Part shown: positions 49,001 to 58,887 of the stretch, one piece after another
Layout: the number at the start of each line of letters is the position of its first letter
Numbering within the stretch: position 1 is the first letter of the stretch
Assembly: GCA_964019055.1 (NCBI GenBank)
Contig: OZ025222.1
Location: 6,444,746-6,508,745 of the forward strand
Reading direction: 5' to 3'
Length of the DNA stretch: 64,000 bases
Origin: Anthopleura xanthogrammica
Lineage: Eukaryota; Cnidaria; Anthozoa; Actiniaria; Actiniidae
Made by a program: the position numbers and the translations under genes
Notes under the pieces: model-generated
What the model was told of the DNA's origin: nothing
The model's input: only the letters and a program-made list of their open reading frames with translations
Database searches by the model: none

Positions 49001-51195
49001 AGACGTACCTTGCCAGTTCCACATTCTTCAATGGAACAAATGAAACCAACATCCCAAGTTCTTCCTTCATCTCAATCACAGCAACAAGAGCAACCATACA
49101 GCCATCCTCAAGCAAAACGACGATCATCCCAACATCAACCTTTAATCAGACGTACCTTTCTACGTCAACATTTATGAATGGAACAAAGGAAACCATCGCC
49201 CCAAGTTTGTCCTTGGGCTCAATCAATGGAACAAAGACAACCATGAAGCCATCGATAACAGACAAAACAATCATCCCTACCACTACCTTGACTCAGACGC
49301 ATCTTCCTACCTCAACATTCTTGAATGTAAACCTAACCTCATCCTTCAGCTCGAAGCACCAGTCGACGTCGATTATCGTCAGTGAAACTGTTTTAACCAG
49401 TACCGGAATCTCATATTCAAATCCTCCCCATCCTTCAACTTCAATAACAATCAACGCAACAAGGGAAAGTGTCATACCAACTTTATCCAATAATGTGTCG
49501 CAATTTTCTACTTTAAACATAGTCAACAGAACAAGTACAAACCTAGTGCCGATCTCAACTTTCAGTGTGAAGGACCAGTCTACCTTTAACACAATCAATG
49601 GAACGAGTATCAAGACAACTATTGTACCGACTTCAACTGTCAGTGAAAAGAACAAGGACACTACCACGCTTCTGAATATAACAGAAACAACAATGCCAAC
49701 TTCAACTTACGATGTCACACATTTTTCCACTTTTCTCACAGTCAATGGTACAATTAGAAGCCCAGTACCAACCTCAACCTCTGTCAGTTTGAAAGACCAG
49801 GAAACTTCCACGCAGTCGGTTTCAGTAATTGTCAGTGGAATAACGCCAACCATACCGCCATCATCAAACTTTAGTGTAAAGACCCAGGCTACGTCCTTAT
49901 CGGTATCTCCATCAGCAACTTATAATGCTACATATTTGTCGCAGTCAAAAATTCTTAATACTACAAATGATGTATCAAGTGTTTCAGCATTTGCGCATTC
50001 AACAAGGACGTTCCTTTCCCTTCCCACACAAGTTTTCAGCTCTACAGTGGTAGTTCCTGCGGTCAGCCCTAATGTTTCTTCAACCGCTATTAAAGCATCT
50101 ATTCCAATGTCTAGTGAAATGAACCAATTTGTTTCTGTGTCTACAACTCACGGGTCCCGTGCTTTTTCCGCGTTATCTTCTATTGCCTCAAGTTTTCTAA
50201 CACTTTCGAAAAGTACAAGTTGCTTTGGAGGTGTTAATCAGTGTAGTACAGATTCTTTGTTTCCTGCTACAACAAGGAAAACTTCTTTTGCTGGGATTTC
50301 AACTGTTGGTCCAAGTCTTTCACATTCAGTCACAATATTAAGTTCAAAATCGGTTATGTTAAAATCTTCCGTATGGCCTTCATCCACAATATCTATTACT
50401 CCTACCACGATTTATGGCAGAAAATTCAAAGGACTTTTGACATTTCCTCTTTTACCATTTAGTGAAGCATTACTTGATAAAAACAGCACAGACTTCAAAG
50501 CTCTTGCACAAGAAATACGGCATAGATTTCGATCAATATATGAAGAGGAAGTTGATGGGTTTTTGCACTTGAATATTCTAAGTTTTGCAAAGGCAAAAGA
50601 AGGTGTGGTCTGTGAGTTAACGGTCATGGTGAAATTCCATTCCCGAACTACTGCTGGAAAACTGGAGATTGTTACTTTAGACGCCAATGAGGCAAGTAAT
50701 GTTGGTCAATTTAAAGTAACTTCAGCGTCATTTGTGGATTGGACTAAAGAAGTTGAACCTAAAAGAAGACGATTTGTGGCAACTGCAACAATAATCAATA
50801 AAAAGTTCACAGAGGCACTAAAAGATCATTCAAGTCAAGAATTTAAGAACATGTCCAAAGATTTTGAAGCTGCCCTTAACAAAATATATAGTCCAACAGT
50901 TACTGGATTTCTTTACACTCGAGTTACATCTTTTGAAAAAGGAAGCATTATATGTACGTTTCTCATTATTACAACTGTTCAGTCATCAGCAAATGAAATA
51001 CTGTTGACAAAAATACTACGTCAGGCGAATGTTAGCGACAACCTGAATGGCTTCATACTAAAAGGTGACGTTGTCATTAGCCAAATCGAACCAAAGGCCC
51101 AAGGGAGCCAGAGGAAACTAGAGGACTGGTTGATAGTTACTATTGCTGTTGTGTGCTCTTTGGTGTTGGTGATGGCCATACTTGTTATAGTTTGT
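34031..51195 (+). CDS. Mucin-SEA gene 2, giant exon 2: repeat ectodomain, two SEA domains, membrane span
   Basis: A single 17,165-bp open exon from acceptor AATTGCTTAG to donor GTAAGT (51196). In the spliced protein (5820 aa), residues about 127-5117 are Ser/Thr/Asn-rich repeats in four subunit types (49, 51, 49, 47 aa; signatures NQTYLASSTFLNGT, NQSYLSTSPFFNGT, NQTYLPSSTFLNGT, NQKYLSTSTFVNAT). They are free of Cys and carry about 14 N-sequons per 196 aa plus abundant O-glycan acceptors. A non-repetitive Ser/Thr region follows, then SEA 1 (from about 5485; loop motif EGVVC, lacking the Gly-Ser), a basic PKRRRF (Lys5598-Arg5601, possible furin site), SEA 2 with consensus GSIIC (Gly5658-Ser5659), and a membrane span 5720-5742 (WLIVTIAVVCSLVLVMAILV). 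The exon ends exactly at the end of the span. Likely a very large transmembrane mucin of the cell surface; function not known. Confidence 0.88.
34350..49320 (+). repeat. Coding higher-order repeat array, 588-bp unit
   Basis: Type A subunits start (ATG of ATGGAACAAATGAAACC or its variant) at 34826, 35414, 36302, then every 588 bp to 42770, then 43505, 44093, 44828, 46139, 47603 and 49031. Between 36302 and 42770 the spacing is exactly 11 x 588 bp. Outside this block 147-bp subunits were gained, lost or reordered (735, 1311, 1464 and 1428-bp spacings). All length changes seen keep the reading frame. Confidence 0.95.
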
Positions 51196-51282
51196 GTAAG
51201 TCTGTTTTATACTTCAAATGTGAGTCTAAAGAATGATAAAACGAGTGGAAATATACATGATGAGGAAATATGTAAAAAATGA

Positions 51283-51288
51283 AATAAA
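51283..51288 (+). promoter_or_regulatory. Candidate intronic poly(A) signal (AATAAA)
   Basis: AATAAA immediately follows the stop codon (51280-51282) reached if the donor at 51196 is not used. Reading through gives a 28-residue tail (VSLFYTSNVSLKNDKTSG then IHDEEICKK). Context suggests an alternative last exon; transcript evidence is absent. Confidence 0.4.
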
Positions 51289-51302
51289 GTCTGTGAATGA
51301 AG

Positions 51303-51536
<234 letters not shown>

Positions 51537-51654
51537 ATGAGAAAGGGAAGAAAGGAAATGACAAATGAGTTTGAATATCACCTGCCGACTTTACTTTTCT
51601 AACCATTAGTGTCAACGGCAAGGATTTTAACTAACAATCTTTAATTCTATTTAG

Positions 51655-51891
51655 GTTCACCACTTGAGAAGGCAAAAACGACAGTTGAAATGTAACGGTT
51701 CGCATCAAAACCGGCCGCAAGACTCAAGTACCATTGAAATTAAGGAGTATAAAAAACGAAGAACAACACAAGTTACGATAGAAGACAATCATGAAATACG
51801 TATGGAAATGGCCAATGTTAATCTAGAAGAAAGGACGGCTGCCCCAGATGACATCGATAGAGAGCTTCCTTTATCCTTAAATTACGAATAA
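51655..51891 (+). CDS. Mucin-SEA gene 2, exon 3: cytoplasmic tail
   Basis: Acceptor TTCTATTTAG joins in phase 0 to the end of the membrane span, giving a tail that opens VHHLRRQKRQLKCN, an ideal positively charged stop-transfer stretch. It continues with charged sequence to PLSLNYE and TAA: 78 residues, hydrophilic, no recognised domain. A poly(A) signal AATAAA lies at 51946-51951, 55 bases after the stop. The equivalent exon of gene 1 begins HHRSK. Confidence 0.78.
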   Translation, partial: VHHLRRQKRQLKCNGSHQNRPQDSSTIEIKEYKKRRTTQVTIEDNHEIRMEMANVNLEERTAAPDDIDRELPLSLNYE

Positions 51892-53778
51892 CTAGAATTC
51901 ATACCCATAACTAAAAAAAAAACTAAAGCCCATCTTACTCCACTAAATAAATTCAAAGGTGGAGTTTCTTGTGTCTAACTTTACTTACAATTCGTTCTGT
52001 ACTTAATTTTGTTATTGTTGTTGTTCTCAAAAATGAACAAACAAAATGGAATACAGAAATTTACTACGGATATCACTAAGTGTGGCACACGCTAAAAAAA
52101 TCGTCTGCGTATTTGTGTGTCAGGCGTCTACGAATACACCGACAAACATCAATGTTTGAGTCTGCATTCCTTTCTCCACGGGTCGGTATCCTTTTGATGG
52201 GTTGTAGAGAAGAAAATTATCAAAAACATGAGCGGTTATCGTATGAATGGGGAAAATATGGTACTGACTTTCAGCACGTACACGGTCGACATGCCGTTAC
52301 ATTGAAAAAGCTTCCTATCGTCTGGCAGTAATTCATCCAATCATAACGCATAGTTACGGCTATGGCAGTACCGTTTCCCACTCATACGAAAACCGTTCAT
52401 TACTACAAAAAAAATGTGCTTTCTCTCACAAATGGAGTAGCATTTGCATTGGAACAAGCAATAGTTTAGTTGCTGCGTCAAAAATGTCACAAACAAACAA
52501 ACAAACAAAAAACATTTTTAAAAAATACGGGAAATCGAGTTGTAGTTTTACAACTGTTCGTAGAAAAAGCTTATCTTTCTTAAGCTGATGTTTCAAAACA
52601 ATTTTTATATTTTAATAATAATAAATATGTCTTTATTGTGTTCATTTTAAGTTACTTCCATCTGTTATCAAAAGGGTTTAACACACCCTACGTAAATTCA
52701 GCCCTACTTACATGTAAAAAACCTTATTTACATGTACAGCACTTTGTATTTCTGAACAAAAATCACCAACTTTCGTCAATGCTTCCACTCACTTTTAGCT
52801 CTAGCTGACTTTGGTCTGCTTGTATTGGTACTGCGAAAGAATAATAATAATGATAGTTTCTTAAAAGCGCATATAACTACGGTCTCTATGCTTTTAACAA
52901 TAATAAATAAATAAAAGATGTGTATATAAATAGTAATAATAATAACAATAAAGATTAACAGATTAGTTATGACTAAGTAAAAAAAGATGAGTTTTCAATA
53001 ATGACTTGAAGCGTTCAGTAATCTCAGCGTTTTTAACGTCATAAAGAAAGAAAGACGCCTTACAATTATTTGACATGATTTGTAATTTCTTTTTCACAAC
53101 AAGGTTGAAGCAACCCTGAGACCCAAGATTTGAGAAGCATCAGCTACTGCTACTCTACCCATGATTGCCATTTCGAAATGCTATTTCAAAAAAGCTTGGT
53201 GAAGGTCTTTGTTGCATGTTGCATGTCGCATGTCGCATGTCGCATGTCGCATGTCGCATGTCGCATGTCGCATGTCGCATGTCGCATGTCGCATGTTGCA
53301 TGTTGCTTACCAAGCTTGTAATGTAGTATATTCATATGTAAATAACGTCAGCACAGAAGAAAATATGCCGGAAAAAACGGGCAGGCAAAGTTTGGGAAAA
53401 TTCCATGTTGTTGCCATTGAACTTTTGCTGACTGGATTCGCATCACCCATAATACATTTCAGGCTTGGTATACAACATGCAGCATGCAAGATGCAAAAAA
53501 AACCTTCACCAACCTTTTTTGACATAGCTTTATACTGTAACATCGTTTTCATGTCATTTTTTGCTGTTTATTTCTACCACAAACCCAAGAATTTCCAGTA
53601 TTTTCAGCCCGACACCCAGGGCCTTACTTTATAATTGAATTAAGTTGTCACTTTACTTATACACTCCCAATATTTTCATTTATTTACAATCCTTGCACCT
53701 CTTGGTTGTCTGAACTCGCACAGTGGAGCTTGAAAGTTAGGTAGGACTATAAAGTCATTCAAAATATGCCAAACTAAC
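51892..53778. other. Intergenic region between mucin gene 2 and CSTPP1
   Basis: Contains 3' UTR of mucin gene 2, an inverted repeat at about 52225-52405 (GGTTATCGTATGAATGGGG and a complementary CCCACTCATACGAAAACC), AT-rich (AAT)-type sequence at 52610-52950, and the MITE at 53186-53521. The last CSTPP1 exons and 3' UTR may also lie here, unrecognised. Confidence 0.45.
53186..53521. mobile_element. MITE with expanded (GTCGCAT)n
   Basis: Terminal inverted repeats AAAAAAGCTTGGTGAAGG and CCTTCACCAACCTTTTTT, with sub-terminal TTGCATGTTGCATG and CATGCAGCATGCAAGATGCA. Inside the left end a 7-bp unit GTCGCAT is repeated about 11 times (53223-53300). Confidence 0.7.
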
Positions 53779-53809
53779 CTGTTCATATCTTGGTCTTTCT
53801 CCTCCATCA
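53779..53809 (-). CDS. CSTPP1: CSTPP1, possible downstream exon (31 bp)
   Basis: Acceptor AAAAGTCTGCAG and donor GTTAGT bracket 31 bp that continue the frame left by the exon at 54357-54467 (I|VMEEKDQDMN). No homology to the variable CSTPP1 C-terminus could be confirmed, so this is tentative. Confidence 0.35.
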
Positions 53810-54356
53810 CTGCAGACTTTTGGGGTAATGCACCTTGTTAAGAGTAAAAAAATCAATAACCCACTTGTAATTCTCATAATATTTCCATAAACTATAGTCA
53901 TGACATTCAGTTGTAAGGTTTAAGTTAACCAATATTTGAAGGCACACAGTGCATATTTATTATATTCCAGCTGTAGTGAGTTGATTGCCTTCCCCGAAAG
54001 GAATTATGGGTCACTATTTTTGGTTAGCACTTTTCGAGCATTTCCTCCATAAATTCGACTAGCGTTTACGATTAATTTAAAGAAGGAAGCACTAGTATTT
54101 CATACATTCTCTTGGCAGGATAATGGGAAATGCTAATCAAAATATGATGTTGAATCCTCAATTCTGATTGCATGCAATTGGTTGACCTTGAGTTTTTTCT
54201 GAAGGAAAACTCAGCTGGTTGATCTTGGTATTAGTAAGGTATGATATGGTACTACCTATACCAAGATGCCACACCAAAATCACTTACTGCGCATGCATTC
54301 CAAAAGCAGATTCAGCTCTAAATTCTTATATACATGTATTTACTTCCTGTACATAC

Positions 54357-54467
54357 CTATGCTTTCATTAACTCCATCATGTTTAGCTAAAGCCATCAAA
54401 AAACCATAAAAAGTCACCCTTTCTACTGATGATAGAATACTCTTGATTACTGATACTGGTGGACACC
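54357..54467 (-). CDS. CSTPP1: CSTPP1, exon with conserved FYGFLMAL motif and a 1-base frameshift
   Basis: Acceptor AATTTTAG and donor GTATGT. The first half reads KCPPVSVIKSILSSVE, and the second half reads VTFYGFLMALAKHDGVNESI in a different frame; both match the human CSTPP1 order CPPP...TFYGFLMALSKH. The two halves are out of register by one base at an A4 run (minus strand AGAAAAGGG; plus strand 54419-54424 region). As given, the first frame hits a stop. Either an assembly or sequencing error in a homopolymer, or a real lesion. Confidence 0.75.
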
Positions 54468-54567
54468 TAAAATTTAAATACAAAATACAAGCAAAAAGAA
54501 ATGTTACCATTCTACAGGTTTACCATCAAAAGATTTAGGCTTTGGGCATCATATGTTTGTAATTATA

Positions 54568-54820
54568 GACCCTTTTCGAATATAGTGCCGATGACGTCAA
54601 ACGAGGTTAGATCCTGGGATGTCCCGGATGTTGTGAGTGAAACCTTGTTGTTCTGACTCTTCCGAGTTCGTGTAGACTGACATATTTTTTCATTTTTTTC
54701 CATGTAGATTGCTGTTTTTAATTGATAATAAGGTTCTCCAAACATCGCCCATGTAAGAAATAGATAATAAGATGGCCAACCTCATTTGACGTCATCAGCG
54801 CCATATTCAGAAAGGGTTTT
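54568..54820. mobile_element. Fold-back element in CSTPP1 intron
   Basis: Arms ACCCTTTTCGAATATAGTGC, GATGACGTCAAACGAGGTT and their complements (AACCTCATTTGACGTCATC, GCGCCATATTCAGAAAGGGT). A related half occurs at 45-110. Confidence 0.65.
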
Positions 54821-54825
54821 TACTG

Positions 54826-55127
54826 TATACAGCTATTTCAAAAAACGTTGAATAAATTAAATGAGATCCACAATGCCCTTCAGTCTTGGAATGCACTATT
54901 CAGTATGCAGTATTCAGTATTCAACGTTTTTTTCAATAAATAAATTTGAAATAAAAAGTAAATATACAGTGATTTGCTCTCTATACACTGTATGTCAGCT
55001 AGTATATTGTTTTGGATGGAATGCACTAAAAATATTTTAGATACATACTCAAAATGCATTTTGGTCTTGGAATACACTATTCAGTATGCAGTATTCAGTA
55101 TTCAATGTATTTTGGAATAGCTGTATT
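54826..55127. mobile_element. MITE-like element adjacent to the previous one
   Basis: Ends TACAGCTATTTCAAAAAACG and its degenerate complement. It contains repeated CACTATTCAGTATGCAGTAT blocks. A second family member begins at 27567. Confidence 0.6.
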
Positions 55128-55821
55128 TGTACATAAGCTAATTGTAAATTATAGTTGTAAATTAAAGGAATTTGTTTACCCTGGCAATCACCAGGGCTGA
55201 GAAACGTACATTGCAACATGCACATTAACTGTAATTAATGCAAATTGTTACAATGAAATTTACACACACAAGCACACAATCTACTTCCAATTACCCTATT
55301 TCATTATTAAGCCACGGCTTGTTTATAAGGGGGACAGAATCGTCTAGAATAATAGAAATTTAAAGAAAATTTCCTCTGCTAAGAAAATTTTAATCTCAAA
55401 TAGTCTGGTTTACAAAATTAATATAAGGTGTATCGATGTGTAATAAACAATATTAATTTTATTCATTTGATGGCGGTTAACGCTTTTCTTTGTTCTATAA
55501 AACACATTTTACAGTATATCAATTTCCTTTGTGTTGTTGCCGTCTTGTCCCCCTCTCTGTGATCACTCGACCATGATCCTTAGTGTTTAAAAAATAGATT
55601 GTTTTGATGTGACGTCATAATGAAATAGGGCAATTGATAATAAAAACAAGCGCAATTAAGGTTCAGACTCATGGTTAAGAGATAGGTTCATTAGCTGAAT
55701 GAAATATGAAACAAAGACAGTGAATAAGAATGAACGAATAAATGAAAAATATAAATAAATGAGTAAATCAATGTCCAGATAAATGAAAATCATATCATTA
55801 AAAGTAAATATGTGCCTTTAC

Positions 55822-56044
55822 TTGAAAATGTGCCCATGTGTATGAAGAATCTGTAAAGCAGCATCCATAAATGTTTGAACATCTACTCCATCAGTTTGAT
55901 TGCTTTGAGGATTTTCTTTCACTTGTGCTGATTGTTGTTGCTTAAGCTGTGGTCTGTTTAATGTTGGTACGACGACAATCTGCCCTGGTCTGTAATTACC
56001 AGCTTGAATCATATGGTAAACTTTGTGAAGTGCTTCTATGAATT
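55822..56044 (-). CDS. CSTPP1: CSTPP1, middle exon (223 bp)
   Basis: Acceptor TTTTTTGCAG and donor GTAAAG. It starts EFIEALHKVYHMIQAGNYRP and ends LHTHGHIF plus two bases, joining in frame on both sides. It corresponds to human CSTPP1 from YYSEFL through the variable Ser/Pro linker to the segment before CPPP. The Gln-rich middle (LKQQQSAQVKENPQSNQ) is species-specific. Confidence 0.78.
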
Positions 56045-56149
56045 CTGCAAAAAAATTAAAATACAAAATTTTATTTATGTTATCAATTTGTTTTTATTGA
56101 ATGGATGAATGCCTCAAATCACTGAACTGTGGGAATGCAGGAGATTAGC

Positions 56150-56340
56150 CAGGGGGGCCCACAATATCCTCCATTGTGTTGGCCATTTTCTTGATTGGCT
56201 GTTTCTTTTTGGTTGATGTTCTAATAATTATGGCTTTTAATTTGGGCCCCCCTAAGGCAAAATCCTGGCTACCCCCCCCCCCCCCCTGAAATGCAAGAAA
56301 AAATATGCAATTGTGGGAGGGGCTGGTTATAAGGATATAG
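56150..56340. other. CSTPP1 intron with poly-C tract
   Basis: Contains CAGGGGGGCCCAC and a poly-C run near 56273-56286 with GGGCCCCCC at 56245. Probably an old repeat fragment; no function inferred. Confidence 0.4.
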
Positions 56341-56682
56341 CCCTACTACTTTTCCTCTTTTCCCATACTAGTCTCTTAAATAGCCCCACAACTTTTTAGG
56401 TTGTTCCGCAGTCCCTGCAACTGCATTCCTAAAGGCACATAAAACTTGGAAAATCTTATCAATCATTATCTTATCAAAATTAAACAAATATATCTATCTA
56501 AAATATGATAAGATGCTGCTACTGTAGACTGTAAATTGATTGTCAGTATTCACTTAACTATAGCAGGCTTGCACATTAGTCAAACTCTAGTCAAGAGAAC
56601 ATAATTATGTGCCTAGTAAAATAAAGAAAGTGAGAAGAAAGGGAATGAAGAATAACTAAAATTATATATTTATTTAGTATAC

Positions 56683-56975
56683 CTTCATAATAAAACTGAA
56701 TCTCAAAAGCATAAAGAAAGTCCACAAATGACATCAAACAATCCATTGCATCCTCCATTAAAATGATCTTTGCTGCTTTCTGTATTGGTTCAAGTGGGAA
56801 GTCAGGGCATAAAAGGCAAATAATTGAATGATATTCGGCTGCTGTCAAAAGATCACCATTTTTGCCGATGTGTCTGAAGGCCTTCCAAAATACCCTGATA
56901 AAACATGATCTGTTGAATGGTGTAGATCTGATGAAGGAAAACTCCCTGAATAAAGTATGGTTGCCTTGAACAACA
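56683..56975 (-). CDS. CSTPP1: CSTPP1 (C11orf49 family), most conserved exon
   Basis: A 293-bp exon bounded by AG and GTATAC, in frame with its neighbours. It encodes HTLFREFSFIRSTPFNR, VFWKAFRHIGKNGDLLT, LCPDFPLEPIQKAAKIIL and DAMDCLMSFVDFLYAFEIQF, an almost continuous match to human CSTPP1 (formerly C11orf49) as I remember it. That protein is a centriolar-satellite regulator of the tubulin polyglutamylase complex and so of microtubule glutamylation. The gene has an R2a-like N-terminal fold and no enzymatic residues. It runs right to left, with exons at 58859-58887, 57353-57426, this one, 55822-56044 and 54357-54467. The first coding exon, upstream of 58887, was not found. Confidence 0.9.
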
Positions 56976-57352
56976 CTCCTGAAACTAATGAAAAATATTC
57001 AGCTATAGAAACTGCATGAATTTACTGATAGTGCTGTGAAATGTAAAATGAGCTCCAGATTAAGAGAATACACAATCATTTTACTCATACTAATCCTGTT
57101 TGGTTTAGCTGTGAGTTGAAAACAAGGAAAAGTCTCAGAAAAAGATCAGATAAACTACTTTGCAGTCATATTAATTATCAATACACTAGTATATATTATC
57201 TTGGTAAATTCTATAATATTTATTTAATTCTAAATCATTTCAATGTTATGAGTGATCAATAATTTTTTAAATAATTTACTGTAACATTATCAGCAAACAA
57301 AAATGCTAATTGATACAGATACTGTATAGAAAAAATTGGTTTTCACACTTAC

Positions 57353-57426
57353 TAGTCACAAAGGAATCTTGCTGGCAGAACTCTGGGATTGTCCTCTCTG
57401 TGTTCTAACAGCTGGCCTATTGCATC
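57353..57426 (-). CDS. CSTPP1: CSTPP1, exon DAIGQLLEHRED (74 bp)
   Basis: Acceptor TACTTGAAG and donor GTAAGT. It encodes DAIGQLLEHREDNPRV and LPARFLCDY, matching the human DAVCQLLENRED...ARFFTEYF segment. The final TA joins T of the next exon to give Tyr, provided the acceptor at 56976-56977 is used. Confidence 0.82.
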
Positions 57427-57477
57427 CTTCAAGTACAATAAATTATCATTTTTTTATTAACTATAAGGAAAGAGGGA

Positions 57478-57650
57478 AGCACTGGTGGCATAGTGGTGAG
57501 AGTGCTCGACCTCTGAACACCAATGCAACCTGGGTTTGAGTCCTGCCAGGCTCGGTGTTGAAAGCGAGTAATAAAAGATGTTTGTTGGTTCTCTCCTGTG
57601 CTTCAAGGGTTTTTATCCAACAAATCAGAACATTATAATTTTGGTCAGGT
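57478..57650 (+). mobile_element. tRNA-derived SINE, family 2, plus strand
   Basis: A-box-like GTGGCATAGTGGTGAGAGTG and B-box GGGTTTGAGTCCT, followed by GTTTGTTGGTTCTCTCCTGT. Same family as the minus-strand copy at 21655-21840. It sits in a CSTPP1 intron on the antisense strand. Confidence 0.7.
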
Positions 57651-57779
57651 GGATGCGTTGGCTACTACTTTGTGAAAGACAACACATAATGTCCTGACTA
57701 CTTGGACCATGCCCATGCCTACATGTATAGTGTTTACCTATTGTACATATTCATAGATGTCTAGGGACCATTCATTTTT

Positions 57780-58570
57780 ACGGGCGGGGGGAGGAGGGCT
57801 GGTGGTTTTGGGTAACCTGTGTCTAAAATTTTGCATGACCCAGCCTTATTATAAACACAAGTTTTAAAATTCCCCCCCCCTTTAAAGATATATATTTTTC
57901 ATATGACCCTCCCCCCCCCCCCCCCAAATGGCAGTGCTTTACTGATATAAAAAAGACAATATTTTAAATTAAAATACCTTTTAAACTCACATTTAAATCA
58001 ATATTAAGCTTGAAAAAAGTTAATGACAAAAGTAAATATTTGCAATTCAGCTCTTTCACAAGCAGGCTTTTTTAGCTCACTCTGTCTTTTGCTAAAAAAA
58101 ATATTATTCCAGCATCACTCATAATCACTGTATTGTCTATCCTTTGCCATTTTCACTTCTTTTGTCTTTTGGAATTTATGACTTTTTTAAAACATGCTAT
58201 TTTTGTTATGCACGGGCTAGCTGCAGAGCATAATTTTGATTTGGAAGAGGGACTGACAACTGCTGAAGGCAGGAACACCTAATATACGGGGGTCATGGGG
58301 CATGCTCCTCCAAAAAATATTGAAATTGAGACCCTAGGAAATGTGATCTCCCGTGCTTTTGAAGAGAAAATTATGATATCATTTTGATTACAACCCTTTG
58401 AATTTCCTCTCCCTTTCATTTTTTTATGTGACTCCCACTATTTAGCTAATTATTTTTGGGGTGCCCTCCCCCTTAAATGCCATATTTTTTTACATGGCCC
58501 CCCCTAATTCCACATTCCACCAGCCACCACCCCCCCCCCCCCCCCCAATCCCCATAAAACCTGAATGGTC
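57780..58570. other. CSTPP1 intron with G/C homopolymers
   Basis: Poly-C tracts near 57876, 57908 and 58531, and a G-rich stretch near 57784. Flanking text (ATGGTCC, GGGACCATTC) hints at an inverted element of about 800 bp (57769-58570) with G/C-rich ends, comparable in style to 2767-3062. No coding signal. Confidence 0.4.
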
Positions 58571-58740
58571 CTCTATGTCATTCTGTCTACTGATGTTCAT
58601 AAATTATATAGATATCTGTCCATAGTCGTCCTTATCTGTGCATAGCTGTCCATAACTGACTGCTATTATAGACAAATAGCTGTATATGGACAGATAAGGA
58701 CAGGTATCCATGGACATTTATAGCCATCTGCTTCATGTTT
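58571..58740. repeat. Inverted repeat of TGTCCATA-type motifs
   Basis: Left arm GTCCATAGTCGTCCTTATCT pairs with the right arm GGACAGATAAGGACAGG region. Several copies of CTGTCCATA or its complement. Confidence 0.45.
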
Positions 58741-58858
58741 CATTGGGGTTCTCAAACACCTCAAAACCATATAATTTACTCACATCAGCTTCTCAGTGAT
58801 TGGAACCACAGACAAAACACTAACATTCGATTTTAACTATTGCATACAAACCACTTAC

Positions 58859-58887
58859 CTCTAGGTAGGTCAGTACATGGTATTTTG
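58859..58887 (-). CDS. CSTPP1: CSTPP1, micro-exon KYHVLTYLE (29 bp)
   Basis: A poly-T tract with TTTATAG acceptor and GTAAGT donor enclose 29 bp encoding KYHVLTYLE, matching human RHVLTYMEDA. It ends at a codon boundary, so the next exon's GAT GCA completes the DA. The preceding coding exon with the start codon was not identified. Confidence 0.75.

Noticed and set aside
52080..52331. 83-codon plus-strand frame
   Set aside because: Part of it lies in an inverted repeat (52225-52405); no domain, start context or splice partner supports a gene.
53130..53634. Cys/Met/His-rich frame (HVACRMS repeats)
   Set aside because: It is the GTCGCAT heptamer inside a MITE; no conserved flanking protein.
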